DNA of 64,000 nucleotides, from positions 248,001 through 312,000 of the forward strand of contig JACGCM010000846.1 in assembly GCA_014058105.1 (NCBI GenBank), in the 5' to 3' direction. Below are positions 32,792 to 44,000 of the stretch, piece after piece. Source of the stretch: Kingdonia uniflora (taxonomy: Eukaryota; Streptophyta; Magnoliopsida; Ranunculales; Circaeasteraceae). Position 1 is the stretch's first letter; each line of letters opens with the position of its first letter. Both the position numbers and the translations under genes were made by a program. The notes beneath the pieces are model-generated. The model worked only from the letters and a program-made list of their open reading frames with translations. It was not told where the DNA came from and searched no databases.

Positions 32792-35700
32792 GTGATGGTG
32801 ACTACTTGCTGTCAGACTTATGAGGAGAGAGTTCAGAACATGTTGATGATTCTTCAAACTTGTTATTTTGGGAACCAAAGTCTTTCTCTGCCAACTCCAA
32901 TCCCTGTTCCTCCAACTTTTCATGGAATGTCGTGGGAAGAAGTAGAAGAAGCAGAGGATGATTATCATCAAATGTGGCGATTCCACTATATGGTCGTATT
33001 TGCTACTTACCGTCGGGCCTGTCTGCGGATGCTTGCAGAGGATGCGGTGGCGGCAGAAGATGGGAAAGCTGGGGTGTCGTCTGTGAAGTACTGCCGATAT
33101 CCTGCAAAGGATTGGGTGTTGTAATGGTGTAGGTGGTCCTTCGTATTTAATGACTGTAGAGATGGTGGGGGTTACGGAGGAGTGGTGGGATTAACTTTGC
33201 CTTCTGCCTTACTACAGTTTTTCTAATGGGCCTTTTATTGCTTCTGTTTAAGTGTTGCACTGTTATTTGTATACGAAGCTGTCTTTCGTTCTATAGAAGA
33301 AATGGCTGTCTGTAGATCTTGTAACCTTGATTTTCGAGCTAAATGAAATATTTGTCCTTGTAAATTGCTTATCTTTGAATAATAAATACGAACTTGTTTA
33401 TCTTGTCGTGTAAGTGTTTGAACTGTTTGAATGAACTGTTGTAGGACACCGTGTAACAATTCTCGAACTAGTCAAAGGTTAACTAAGTCAAAAATATGTA
33501 AATCGAATTTTTGCTGAGTTGGATGAAGTATATCTGAACTGTGTAGACTGTGCTATATATTTGTTGCCTTTTTGAGATTTATTGTTTGTCATGTCTGTTG
33601 CATAATATCTTTTATGTTTGATCTAAGTTCTTGTTTTGAGAGTATCATCATAGTCAATTTAAACAATTGTGATCATGGTGTGAGACTTGGTCGCAGCTTC
33701 TGATGTGGTGTGTTTTGCGCACTTCTGCAAGATATAGAGCTATGTGAGGCAGCAGTTCGAGAAATCGCGCTGGATAAGCTTGCTAAAGAGGATGAGAGAG
33801 CTGATGGTGGGGAAATCATTCCATATGGTGAATAGAACCATCCGTTCTATAATTATATGTAAGGTCGGATGATTGATTATAATAAAGTGATTTGTGGTGT
33901 TGAGGTCATCTTGTCACCACTCTCTGTATTTGTGATAATGTTTGAAATGTAATTGAAGCAGGATTTGTTGCTGATTTTTGCTTCTATCAAATCAAAAATA
34001 AGGTAAGTAACAGCTATAATAGCTATACTTATGGTTTTGAATTGGAAGTCATGTTATAAATAGCGGAGCAGGATCGTGCAGCCGCAGAAGGTTGTTACTG
34101 TACGCAAGTGATCGTGCTACAGGATCTGTACAAATCTTCTTGGGCAGTGAGTCCTTGAATTTAATAATGGCGGAGGAGAGAGACAGACGTGATAACCGAG
34201 TATGTTACTCTAAAAAATATCATGAGGGCAAATGAAAAGATGTGCCTGCAAGGAAAGATAATGCTGACACGTGTCCCAAAGAGCCATCGTTTCATAAACC
34301 AAGGGACAATATAAAATCTTGTCTTTCTCCCTCTCACAAACCATATTCAATTGCAGAGAGTGAAATAAGCATTTCTAGAGAGGGAAAGTCTACAAATCTC
34401 AATCGTGGTCCACCTGTACACTGTGATCTTGTTAGTAAAATCATTATTTTGCCGTCTGAAGTGAAGGTGGTGACCGGAAACGACGACTGCTGCTCTTCTA
34501 GTACAGGTTAGTAATTATGTTTCCACTATTTTTGTTGTTGTGGATAGTGTGTTAGATGGTAGTTGCATGTTTGAACTTCTTGGTAGGTTAATAGAGTGTT
34601 GGGTATGGTTGAGGGAGGAGGCCTGTTTGATTATAAACTGCTGAATAGTCTTTTCCTGTATGTGGTAGATGCGTTCCAAAAATTTGAAACCCAATAGTAA
34701 ATTTGTGGTATCCTCCAATAGTGAGGAATCATCATTGTCTGGTAGGACTATGGATGATTCGGAGGTGAGGGGTACTATAACTATTGATATGTCGGTTGCT
34801 GTTCATTCTGGGGTAAATGAGAGATTGGAAGTGGAGGTTGAGACTGGGGAATTCTTTAAGTATCCCACTGATGTAGATATAGGGAATACATTTTCCAAGT
34901 ATAAGAAAGACTTAGATGGAAAATGGGGGCATTATCTGATGAATGCAGGGTTATGGTTTAAGACTCTGGTGGGACCACGAGGTAGGATAGAGGATTATCA
35001 AGTACCTTCCCTGGATCAATAGAAGATAAATATGGGCATAGAAGATGATGTTGAAATTTCTTATTACAACGGTACTGGTGTTGAGGTCGTAGAGGAAGGG
35101 TTCCTTTGTTACCTAAACCAGGTCATTTATGGTTTGAGTATTCCCTTGACCTTTATCCAAAAGGGGGTAATGAATGCTCTAAAGTGTTGCCCTACCCAAT
35201 TAAATGGCAACGTTTTTGAGATGATAAGGGTATGTGAAGCCCTTAACAAGAAATGGAGAGATGGTGATAGTGCAAGACAGTTCGTTGCGGATGATGTCTT
35301 GAAGTATTATAAGTTGAAATATGTGGGAGGTCAGAAGAGTGGATATTTGTATAGTGATTCGGCGAGGCCGAAATTCTTTGATTTTGAATTTGCTAGGAGA
35401 CCCTGGTGTGACCATCTTTTGATGGTAAGGGGTAATTGTATGCAAGTGCCTGGTGAGGCAGTGCTCGAGCTGATATATAAGAATTTTAATGATAGTAAGT
35501 GTCTTCATTCAGTCTGTAGTTCATCTTTTAACTTATTGCGAGCTGCTAACATTGTTTGTTGTTGATTTGGCAGAGCCTAAACCAAAAGTATTGTTGATAC
35601 GTCTAGTCTGTTCAACGTTGTGTCTCAGGAAGGAACTAAACTGAACCAAGTACTTGGTGAGTTAGGTATCCGTAGAGATAAAAGGCTGAATTCTGTAATC

Positions 35701-36563
35701 GCAAAAGTTCAATGAGCTCATCAAAATCGAGCTATGGCTACTTCTGGTTCTGCTTTTGATGGGGTTATAGAGATTCTTGTCTGTGTTGCTGACACTTCAA
35801 GTGGATAAAATTGACGACCTAGAGGAAAAAGGCCGTTGCTCCCTTATGAGCAAACAACTCTTGTGTAGACAACGCAGGTGGGTACTGAGGTGGTGGATGC
35901 TGCTAAAAATGTGGTGCCTCCTGTGAAGAGACAGAGGCAAGAAGGGAAACCTAAACGAGCTTCTTCAAAAGAGATCGATCTTGATGTGGTAGGGCAGACG
36001 TCTCGGGAGCTGGATAAGCATGATCCAAAACGTTTGAATGCTGAGTTTAAATCCAGTATGTCTCAGGTATGTATAATGTTGCTTGATTATCTGTGCTTGA
36101 GAAATGACCTGATTGATAATTCTGCTATGTTGTAATTGTGGTACAGGTAACTGTTGCGTTTGAATTGGCCTTGGAGGTATTGATGGCAGGTACTGTGGAT
36201 CATGCCAAACTTGTTCGGCAGCACGATACAAAGAAAGCTGCACTGCGAGAACAGTTCGAGAAGGAGATGGTTGAGCAGAAGAAGCAGTTCGCGGCAGAAG
36301 CTGCTGTTATGAAGAAGGAGGTCAAAGATGATGCAAAGAAGACTTTTGACCTTGTGCTGGCTGCTCAAAATAATCTGATTAAGACATTTTACTCCTGGGG
36401 GTTGACTAGAGATGATGTCGATCTTGCTATTGCTGGAAAGTATGGTGAGATAATCTTCCCAGGGGAGGATCCCTCTCCAGTGGCTGATCAACCTTCTGAG
36501 CAGACCCCAGCTTCTCCAGTTACTGATGATACGGCCAAGGAGGTAACAAGAGCTAATTCTTGA
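32792..36563 (+). pseudogene. Antisense accessory gene of a Tat element, intron-containing
   Basis: Opposite in sense to the 3' LTR at 31739-32497. Blocks in order: 32793-33124 (MVTTCCQTYEERVQNML...); a short exon near 33720-33835; 34168-34511, ending CTACAG|GTTAGT; 34669-35500, one frame with a single TAG at 35020, holding DLDGKWGHYLMNAGLWFKTL, IPLTFIQKGVMNALKCCPTQ, VFEMIRVCEALNKKWRDGDS and FEFARRPWCDHLLMVRGN; an intron with donor GTAAGT (about 35500) and acceptor TTTGGCAG; a Lys-rich exon at 35880-36066 ending TCTCAG|GTATGT; and a final exon from TGTGGTACAG at 36147 with a coiled coil (REQFEKEMVEQKKQFAAEAA) and tail AGKYGEIIFPGEDPSPVADQ. The middle resembles the putative plant transposon/gypsy-type extra-ORF domain found in Tat elements. 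Spliced, it would be a protein of 600 or more residues; several stops now break it. Confidence 0.6.
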
Positions 36564-37306
36564 TTATATAGCTGTAACATAGTTTTGAGACTTGTCTGGT
36601 CGAATTTGTCCTTTGCATTGGTGATAGAGTTATTTTTGCTGAGACTTGAAATTTTTTGGTTGCGGTTGCTGTTGATATATGTTGTTTTGGTGGTGAATGT
36701 ATAATTTCCATGAAAGAGGTAGTTCGTTTGAGGGGAAAAGTGATCAAGATGGAGAAGGCCTTGAGTGGAGCAAGGGATTCCATCAATCGTACGCAACAGG
36801 TACATAATAAACTTGAATATAAGAAACGTATTCATAAGTTCAACTTTGATAACATCTTTAAGGAGTTATTCGAGCTGCAATGTAAATATGTATTTCATTC
36901 GAACGAGTTTTGCCTGGTTGCCTTTGTAAGTTCTTCTGTGACGTCTAGTTTTACCTTGAGATTCATTCCACTTGTATTTAGTCCTCTAGTATATAAAGAT
37001 GACTTAGGTTATTTGTTAGCCTATCCTTCCTACGTGAGTTTAATTCTAAAGACCTAGAATTTGAGAGACTCCATTAAAGCTTGAGAGGCTTGGAGAGATC
37101 GTTGTAACCCGTTTGATTATCATAGTGGCTTGTTCGGGAGTGGTTTTTTATATGCAAGGGTTTTCCACTTCCCTGCTCTGGGAATTATTGTGTCGTTATT
37201 GTTCTTGCTTGGTTAATTCTTTTGTTAGGGCTTATTCCGTGAATCGTTCTTATCGTATAAGAGAGAGTAGTTACCTCAATTCTCAATACAACTGTTTTCA
37301 CCTTTC
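36564..37306. other. Junction zone between two Tat remnants
   Basis: A plus-strand coiled-coil piece at 36713-36870 (LRGKVIKMEKALSGARDSIN) may still belong to the upstream accessory unit or to another copy. From about 37060 the sequence is AT-rich, and by 37307 the opposite-strand unit begins. No gag or pol is present, so the cores of both elements have been deleted. Confidence 0.4.
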
Positions 37307-39735
37307 CTACAGTCGAGTATTTAAAATTGCCACCACCCAAAATAGGTTGTATACATTTGGGTTGAACAGACTAGGGGCAACATCAAAAAAATTTAAAATT
37401 TTATTTTGATCAGCTCGAAGGGGAAACTTCAAACCCTTTTTTATATGTTCCCGATGTACGAGAATACCCTCCATGAGGAGGTCTTGATCAGCCATCTCCC
37501 CCAAATATTCCTCCAACCTTATATCTTTGGGGATCCCATACTTCTGCTTGAAATTCATAATTTCATTCGTCTAGCTCTTCCCCATCACCATAACACTTTC
37601 TATCGAGATCTAGATCTACCGCTGAATCACCTCCTTTTCCACCATCACCAGCATATTCTTCTTGATCACTTGTCTAAGGCTCATATTCTACATCAGTTTT
37701 TATTCTCTTTCCATCAGAAACCTCAATAACCTCAGTCTCCAACCTAGCTTGATTCTCATGAGCAACCTTCACACTATTATTCCCAACCCTATACTTCCTA
37801 CCCAACTCTTGTACACAGGTTGTCACGTCAATAATTAATGGCTCTATTTCGATGAGATTATCAAATATTCCTTCTTCCCCAGCATCAGGACAATTAAGTT
37901 TTTGAGCTGGTTCAGCCATTTTTAACCTGAAAATCATATCATTCTTTTTTTAAGTTAGTAAAATATCATTGTTTCTACACTATATAGTACAATTTGTTAT
38001 TATAATAACTGTTGTCAAAATTACTCTCCCACAAATCATTCTATCTGCTGCTATCTAGTTCTGGACCACAAACAACGTTAATTTCTTCCAAGTTTTATTT
38101 TCGACATTGTTTTCTTCGACATTATTACATAAGTTCTCGATTGAAATAACGCAATAATTTTTCATAAGTTCTAACATCGACACTATATCATTCAACAAAT
38201 ATTTAAGTTACTTAACAATATTTTTGAAGTTATTCAACAGGTACATCCTCAAGCTTCTTGACAACGATCCGCCTAGTTTTTCGCCAAAAGAGCAATAATT
38301 AAAATTTATAAATTTACAGTATCTCCGGTGCCATTTTAGGCCCAATACACTGTAAAATCAGGCCTTCAAATTCCCCAATTGCCTACGTCTCCAAAATAAC
38401 CCAATAAACTCCATAATTCCTCAAACTCCCACCGTAATGCCTATAATGACCAAAATCGAATCTTTCTCCATATCACAATAAACCAGACCAAACCCCAATA
38501 ACCACGACACCCCATTATCATCATTAGCACCCTCCAGCGACAACCATATATCAAGTTCCCCTCCAAATTACATACAACACCAAAAACCTTAACATAGTTT
38601 TCCCCAATTCCTCAACAAATACCAATTCTAACTCAAATTCCTTCATACAAATCATACAAACAACTATTATCTACAATGGGGTTTTACCAAAATCATTAAA
38701 CACAAGCAACAATATTAAATAAAGAAAATTGCTCATAATAGAAAAACTAACCTTGGACACGAGCAACTTCTAAATCCTTCATCTTTGTAAACTTAGCCCT
38801 ATCAATAAGAGTAGAGATCTCCTTAGTACCAATGGTGGAAAAAGTTATAAGGGAATTAGAAGACAAAGAATTAGTGGGAGTTCAAATAATTTTAGCAAAA
38901 ATAAAGTACAAACAGTCGCCACCCGAAGGAGTATTTATAGGCCGCACGCAACTGTTCAACGCAACCCTTTGAGACCCTTCAAATAACCGTCTGGCAGCCC
39001 GCCTAGTACGTCTCTTCTCAAATTCCTGAGCCCTTTGCCTCCTAAAGGAAAATAAACTCTTACAATGTTGCTCTAATCCATTTAAACGCATCCCAACCTC
39101 CTCTGTGTTTTCCATCTTTACCAATGTAGTTCTCAAACACATAAAAAGAGATTGCACATCTAATTCTTTATAAATAAATACATCACCTAAAGAGATACAC
39201 CTAGCCATTGTTCTTTGGAAGACTAAACCATATCTTTCCTTTTTATCTACCACCTATTTCAACGAGATAATTGTAACTACAATTCAAATTTTAAATTTCA
39301 AAAAAGTATTAGACAAAAATATTGTTACTTTTACAAACATCGAGAAACCCTCAATCAAAAAGTCATTTTATAACCATCAAGAACATTACATCACTTGTTC
39401 ACATGTAGTTACACTTAAAACAAAGAACATGATTCAGTTGTCCACATGGAATCAACAATCCTCCAACAACAAGAATATATTCTTGCCTAATTTTATCCTC
39501 TGCGATATACCTCAGAATATCAGGCACTTCATCAACAAAAATACCATACCAAAACCAGCGATTAACTTCAATTTCCATCTACCCTGGTGACATAACTGCA
39601 ACGTCTAAAGCTCCCCGAGGAGGCAACACTTTAAAAATTATCAAACGTCCGAAGTACCGTTCCTCCACTTCAGCCACCTTAATGGTCAGACGACCTTCTA
39701 CTGCATCTTGCTGACGACGTGAATAAGTTCTCACC
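37307..39735 (-). pseudogene. Antisense accessory gene of a second Tat element
   Basis: Minus strand. Exon 1 from ATG 39735: MVRTYSRRQQDAVEGRLTIK, VLPPRGALDVAVMSPG, a TAG, then MEIEVNRWFWYGIFVDEVPD. Exon 2 (39253-38882): VDKKERYGLVFQRTMARCIS, GLEQHCKSLFSFRRQRAQEF, RRTRRAARRLFEG and INTPSGGDCLYF. Exon 3 (37937-37674) is acidic. Exon 4 (37558-37307): [20 protein letters not shown] and [20 protein letters not shown], the start of the domain seen at 34.9-35.4 kb. The first words and GLEQ(H/Q)CxxLxSxRRQR are shared with element I. It lies just upstream of a plus-oriented 3' LTR, hence antisense to gag-pol. The rest is lost at the junction near 37.3 kb. Confidence 0.6.
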
Positions 39736-39939
39736 ATTGCCACACAGCACTACACTTTTAACAACACAGAGATAGTTGTTTATAAAAGAAGCTCTCAAAG
39801 GATAACACCAATCAAATTTACTTTCCCTACATTCATACCACAAATAATGGGATTTCATTCTCCAAGCATCTTTTCCAAAACAAAATTTAACACCACAAGG
39901 TTCAAAATGTTCTTCTCTATACAACAAGAAGTAATTTTA

Positions 39940-39955
39940 TCGAGAATGGGGCGAT
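39940..39955 (+). other. Polypurine tract before LTR at 39956
   Basis: TCGAGAATGGGGCGAT followed by TGTAG, as at 26076-26091. Identifies the following LTR as 3'. Confidence 0.8.
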
Positions 39956-40443
39956 TGTAGTAACATATTCCCCTGATTTGATAAGGACAAGCTAGCAAAA
40001 CCACGTCGAATGTATTTGATCATTCAAGAAGGCGTTAGGATTACAAACTATAGATCTTGACCCTCCACTAGTAGCTGTTACATTTAGTCAAATAGGGTTG
40101 TTGTACATGATCCATGAAATTCACCCATCACCCATAAAGATAGTAAAAATATTTGTAATTGCCTGTATCTATCTATAAATGTAGGCAGAGCATAAGTCAA
40201 TAAGCTCTCTTGAATACCTGTCTAATTTTTGTTATAATACTTGACTCAATTTTTTTGTAAGTGTAATAGATTAACACATAGTAGATTCATATCACAAAAT
40301 CCTCAACGAGGTCATGTTTTTTCTCAGGTTTCACTGAGTTTCCATGTAAAATCTATTGTGTTATAGTTTTTGTTTACATCTAAGTAGTATTCCCTTTACA
40401 AAAGTATTGGTGAAGTTTACCAACCGGAAAACTAGCTATTACA
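39956..40443 (+). repeat. 3' LTR of a Tat element inserted in copia element IV
   Basis: 488 bp, TGTAGTAACATATTC to CTAGCTATTACA. It has the family's TATA region (CTATAAATGTAGGCAGAG) and ACTGAGTTTCCATGTAAAATC. The bases after 40443 continue the integrase sequence of a minus-strand copia element, so this end is a true insertion edge; the target duplication would be AAAAC. The matching left flank is not in its expected place because the left part of the element is deleted. Confidence 0.85.
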
Positions 40444-42205
40444 AAAACTTTTAAGAAAAACTCATTAACATCGTTAAATCTCATAGATTTGATCGGGTGA
40501 TCCAGGAAATGAGCCCACAATTGGATAATCTGTGCAAGTAACCGTGGAAAAGTCATATTCCTTTATGCTAATAGGCAAACGTCTGGCCATCTCACAGATG
40601 CGTCAATTAAGACCATATAGTATTTAAATGGACTACTATGTGGATGGATATGTCAGCATATGTCCCCATGGATACGTTGCAGAAAGGTTGGAGACTCTAA
40701 CTCTACCTTGGTTTTACTAGGTTGGACTATAAGATTTCTCTGAGAGTAGGTGTTACACAGGAAATCTTACAAAGCTTTAATCTTTTCTCCCATGAGTGAA
40801 TGTTAAGAGGTATTATTGATAATTTTCCTTATCATTCGTTGTCCAGGATATCCTAAATGACCATGCCAAATCCTAAACGTTTTCTCTTGTAATAGAGAAA
40901 AATTAATGATTGCATATGTTTCAAGATGTCTGAAGACAGCAGAATAAAGCCCTGAGAAATACATTGGATACCGTTCCAATATAAGTTCTTGGCCGTTAGG
41001 CAAACAGGTAATGCATAGAATTTGATTCTCATCATTTCCTATCATATTACTTGATAACCGTTATCATATATGTCCATAAAGCTTAATAAATTTTCGAGAG
41101 ATTTACTAGCAAACAACGCGGTCTCGATACTCAATATTGTACCGTTAGGGAGTAATAATGTGGCGCTCCCCAAACCTTCTATGATACTGGTTGTCCCAGA
41201 AATAGTTTAAATATCCCCAACATACGCGGTCAAGTGCGAGAAATACAGTTTATCTCGAAGAATCGAGTGCGTGGTACTACTGTCTACTAGACATGTGTCG
41301 CGACTCATCATATTATCAATTAGTGTTCTATGGGCAGAAAGATCCATGGGTTACCTGTACATATAGCATATTAAAAATTATACACATCCCAAGTAATAAT
41401 TTGAATAATCACAATTTAGAACTAAATAAAAATCTCATGTGTGTCACGAGCACTTTATTGAAATATAAATGATTTGTTCCTAGCATAACCAAAAATACTA
41501 ACAAAAAGTAAATTAGGTATTTGCGAGAAAAGAAATTACTAGTGCTATCTACTGTGACATCACACATCTACTAAGATATCATGCACGATGGATTACTCCA
41601 TATGTTGATCCATGTCGGCATCAGTATCGTCGAAGAAGTCTGACGCTGCGAACTTCATAGTTATGGAAGTTATGCCAGTGGCGATGTGGTTAGCCTGGAG
41701 TTAGACTTTAGGCACCCTCGGTGTCTTGTAATCTCGTACCCAGTGTCCAGCTACCCAACATCTCAAGCAAGGAAATTCAGAATTTGGCTTATTGATCTTC
41801 GTCAAGTTTTGTGGTTTACCAACCCTTTTAAACAAGTTACTCCTCTTCGGGCCCAAGAATCCCCGATTCCTACCTTCAGTCGTATTTCCACTTCCAGAAC
41901 CCTATTTTTAGTTATCTTTGCCATTAAATAAGATTTTTCATGCAACTGATATCCTCCCCATAGGGGGATACCTCTTGTTCTTCTCAAAAACAAATTTACC
42001 CTCTTATTCAATAGTGAGCAAGAGTTGGATCAGATCTGCATGACTACTAAATTCCAATTTTACATACTGTTCCCTGAGAGTAGCTTATGAATATGGAAAT
42101 GTGGAGATAGACTTTTGCAAAATCTCTTCCTCCAAGACATAATCATTATTGATCCTCCTCGTTGAAACGATTTTCTGCACATAACCTCAAGTTGTTCCAG
42201 CGGTT
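40444..42205 (-). pseudogene. copia element IV: gag end, protease and integrase start
   Basis: Minus strand. From the hAT edge the gag continues NRWNNLRLCAENRFNEED, then a zinc knuckle CLRCWVAGHWVRDY (last Cys changed to Tyr, near 41770-41730), the protease region DTCLVDSSTTHSILRDKLYF and LGSATLLLPNGTILSIET (41310-41100), then the pre-integrase FRIWHGHLGYPGQRMIRKII (40870-40815) and the integrase core with PIKSMRFNDVNEFF, which ends at the Tat LTR. Several stops and frame changes. The gag upstream of 42205 is continued at 46573-46870 beyond the hAT insert. Confidence 0.75.
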
Positions 42206-42213
42206 GTGGTTCT
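42206..42213. repeat. hAT target-site duplication, left
   Basis: GTGGTTCT, identical to 46565-46572. Eight bases is the rule for hAT elements. Confidence 0.9.
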
Positions 42214-42229
42214 TAGAGCTGGCAATATG

Positions 42230-42425
42230 GGCTGAAGCCCACAGGCCGGGCCGGCCCGGCCTTGCCCGAAAAAGCCCAGCCCAGCCAGATGTCATTAATG
42301 GGCTAGCCCAACCCGGCCCTATTAATTACATGGACGGGCCACATACCACTTTTTATTGTTGTGGGCTGGCCCGCAACCCAGTCCAAATTTAGCCCAAGCC
42401 TGGCCCAACCCGAAATTAGCCCATG
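42230..42425. repeat. Left subterminal repeats of the hAT element
   Basis: Clustered copies of GGCC(C)GGCC and AGCCCA/TGGGCT. Such short repeats near the ends are where hAT transposases bind. The composition is strikingly GC-rich against the AT-rich surroundings. Confidence 0.7.
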
Positions 42426-42799
42426 TAAAATATATCCGTTTGAATTAGAAACTAGCCGTTGGAGCCTAAAAATCTAACCGTTGAAGTCTTTGCTTCTCTA
42501 TTTAAAGCCCTACTTTCTCTTTGTTTCTTTCACACTCTCTAGTCTATATTTAAAAGTCTTCATTTCTTTCTCAAAAGCAAATCTCTCTTTCTTTCTCAGA
42601 AGTAAACAAGCAAGGCATCTTGTCTCAGATACCCTTACCATCCATCTCTCAACACCATCTCTACTTTTAGCGTGTGAGTATAAACATTAGTTTATTTATG
42701 ATTATTTTTTGTTGTTTTAAGTTTTATTTTTACCCGAAACCAAAAGACAGAGGAGGGTTCCTCTATTTGTCCCTCTCTTTACACCAAATCAGATCTCTA

Positions 42800-43180
42800 G
42801 TATTGGTTTTAGCCTTGAAACGCAAATGGGTTTCATTGGGATTGTGATGTTGGGGTTTCATTGGGTTTATGATTACAAATTAAATCAATTTTATTTTTAG
42901 CCTTGAAATCTTCATAGAAGTATTGGGTTTGTGATGTTGGGGTTTCATTGGGTTTGTGAGGAACACGGTGTTGATTTGTGATGTTGGGGTTTGTGAGGAA
43001 CACGGCGTTGGATTGTGATTATCCTCTTCGGCGTTGGTTTGTAATTATCCTCTTCAACATTGGTTTGTAATTTTTCCATTGTTGTTGCTGTAAAATCTAT
43101 GAATTGTTGTTGGGGATCCAATATATTCCACAAATTGTTGTTGGGGATCCAGTAAAATCTGTAAAATCTGAAAAAATCAG
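42800..43180. repeat. Short degenerate repeats inside the hAT element
   Basis: GTGATGTTGGGGTTTCATTGGGTTT occurs in variant form at about 42845 and 42931, GTTTGTGAGGAACACGG(T/C)GTTG at 42952 and 42989, and TTGTTGTTGGGGATCCA at 43101 and 43136. No coding frame is visible on this stretch. Confidence 0.6.
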
Positions 43181-43882
43181 TAATCTTGCTGTAAAATCAT
43201 TTAACGGAGCTGGGCTCAAGGAAGCAGGTTTCTCCTTCTGGCCTTTGTCATGATTTTCCTTGGTGTCTTGTTGGGTTTGGGTTTCCTGATTCAAACTGCT
43301 CTCATTCTCGGTTTGCTGAGACTCCTGGTTCTCAAATTGTGTGTTTGTGGTTTCCTCATTTGTTTGTTTGGTTTCTTCATTTGTAACTTCTTGGATCTCT
43401 GGTTGAGTTTCTTCTGTTGTTGCATCTTGTTACACCTTTTCAACACTCACCACCTGCAAATCATGTTGTTCTTGCTCTCCACTCTCAGCCTCAGTTTCTA
43501 GTTGTGGGTTCTCTTTGATTTCCCCTTCTAATTCATTATGTTGAGTGTTCTCGCATCTCTCGGCCTCAGATTCTTACTGATTCTGCTCTGGGTTTTCAAC
43601 CTCGGATGCCTGTTCTTGAGATTGCTCTGTAGCAGCATCTTCTTGTTTCTCCATTATTTCATTACTCTCATCTAAAATATGAATCTCTTGCTTTGGTTGT
43701 TCCTCCATAATGGATTCTTGTTGTTTTTGTTGCTCATTGTTATCAACTTTAATGGCATCATTAGGTAGATCCCCGGGGATATCATCGAAAACAGGACGAT
43801 CCCTCTGTTTAACACTACTACTACTAGACAAAGCATTAGTTATCGGTAACTCCTTCGGTCTAACATAAGAAGATGTTAGCAT
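43180..43882 (-). pseudogene. Gln/Glu-rich coding fragment carried antisense in the hAT element
   Basis: A single minus-strand frame from ATG 43882 reads about 230 codons with only two stops (TAA at about 43574 and 43430). It opens MLTSSYVRPKELPITNALSS, then QRDRPVFDDIPGDLPNDAIK, and continues as an extended Gln/Glu/Asn/Thr-rich low-complexity chain (NNEQQKQQESIMEEQPKQEI, EETQPEIQEVTNEETKQTNE). It ends KEKPASLSPAPLNDFTARLL. It has no hAT function and is opposite to the transposase. I recognise no family; the composition suggests a disordered host protein. It looks like captured host coding sequence, as in Pack-type elements. Alternatively it is a lineage-specific second gene of the element. 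Confidence 0.5.
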
Positions 43883-44000
43883 ATATAAATGGCATTACCT
43901 ATATTTTAACCTATATTTTTAGCTTAGAACTTGTGTATAATGTCATTACCTATATTTTTAGATCATTTTAACTAAAACGACATTATTTTTTTATCGCAGA

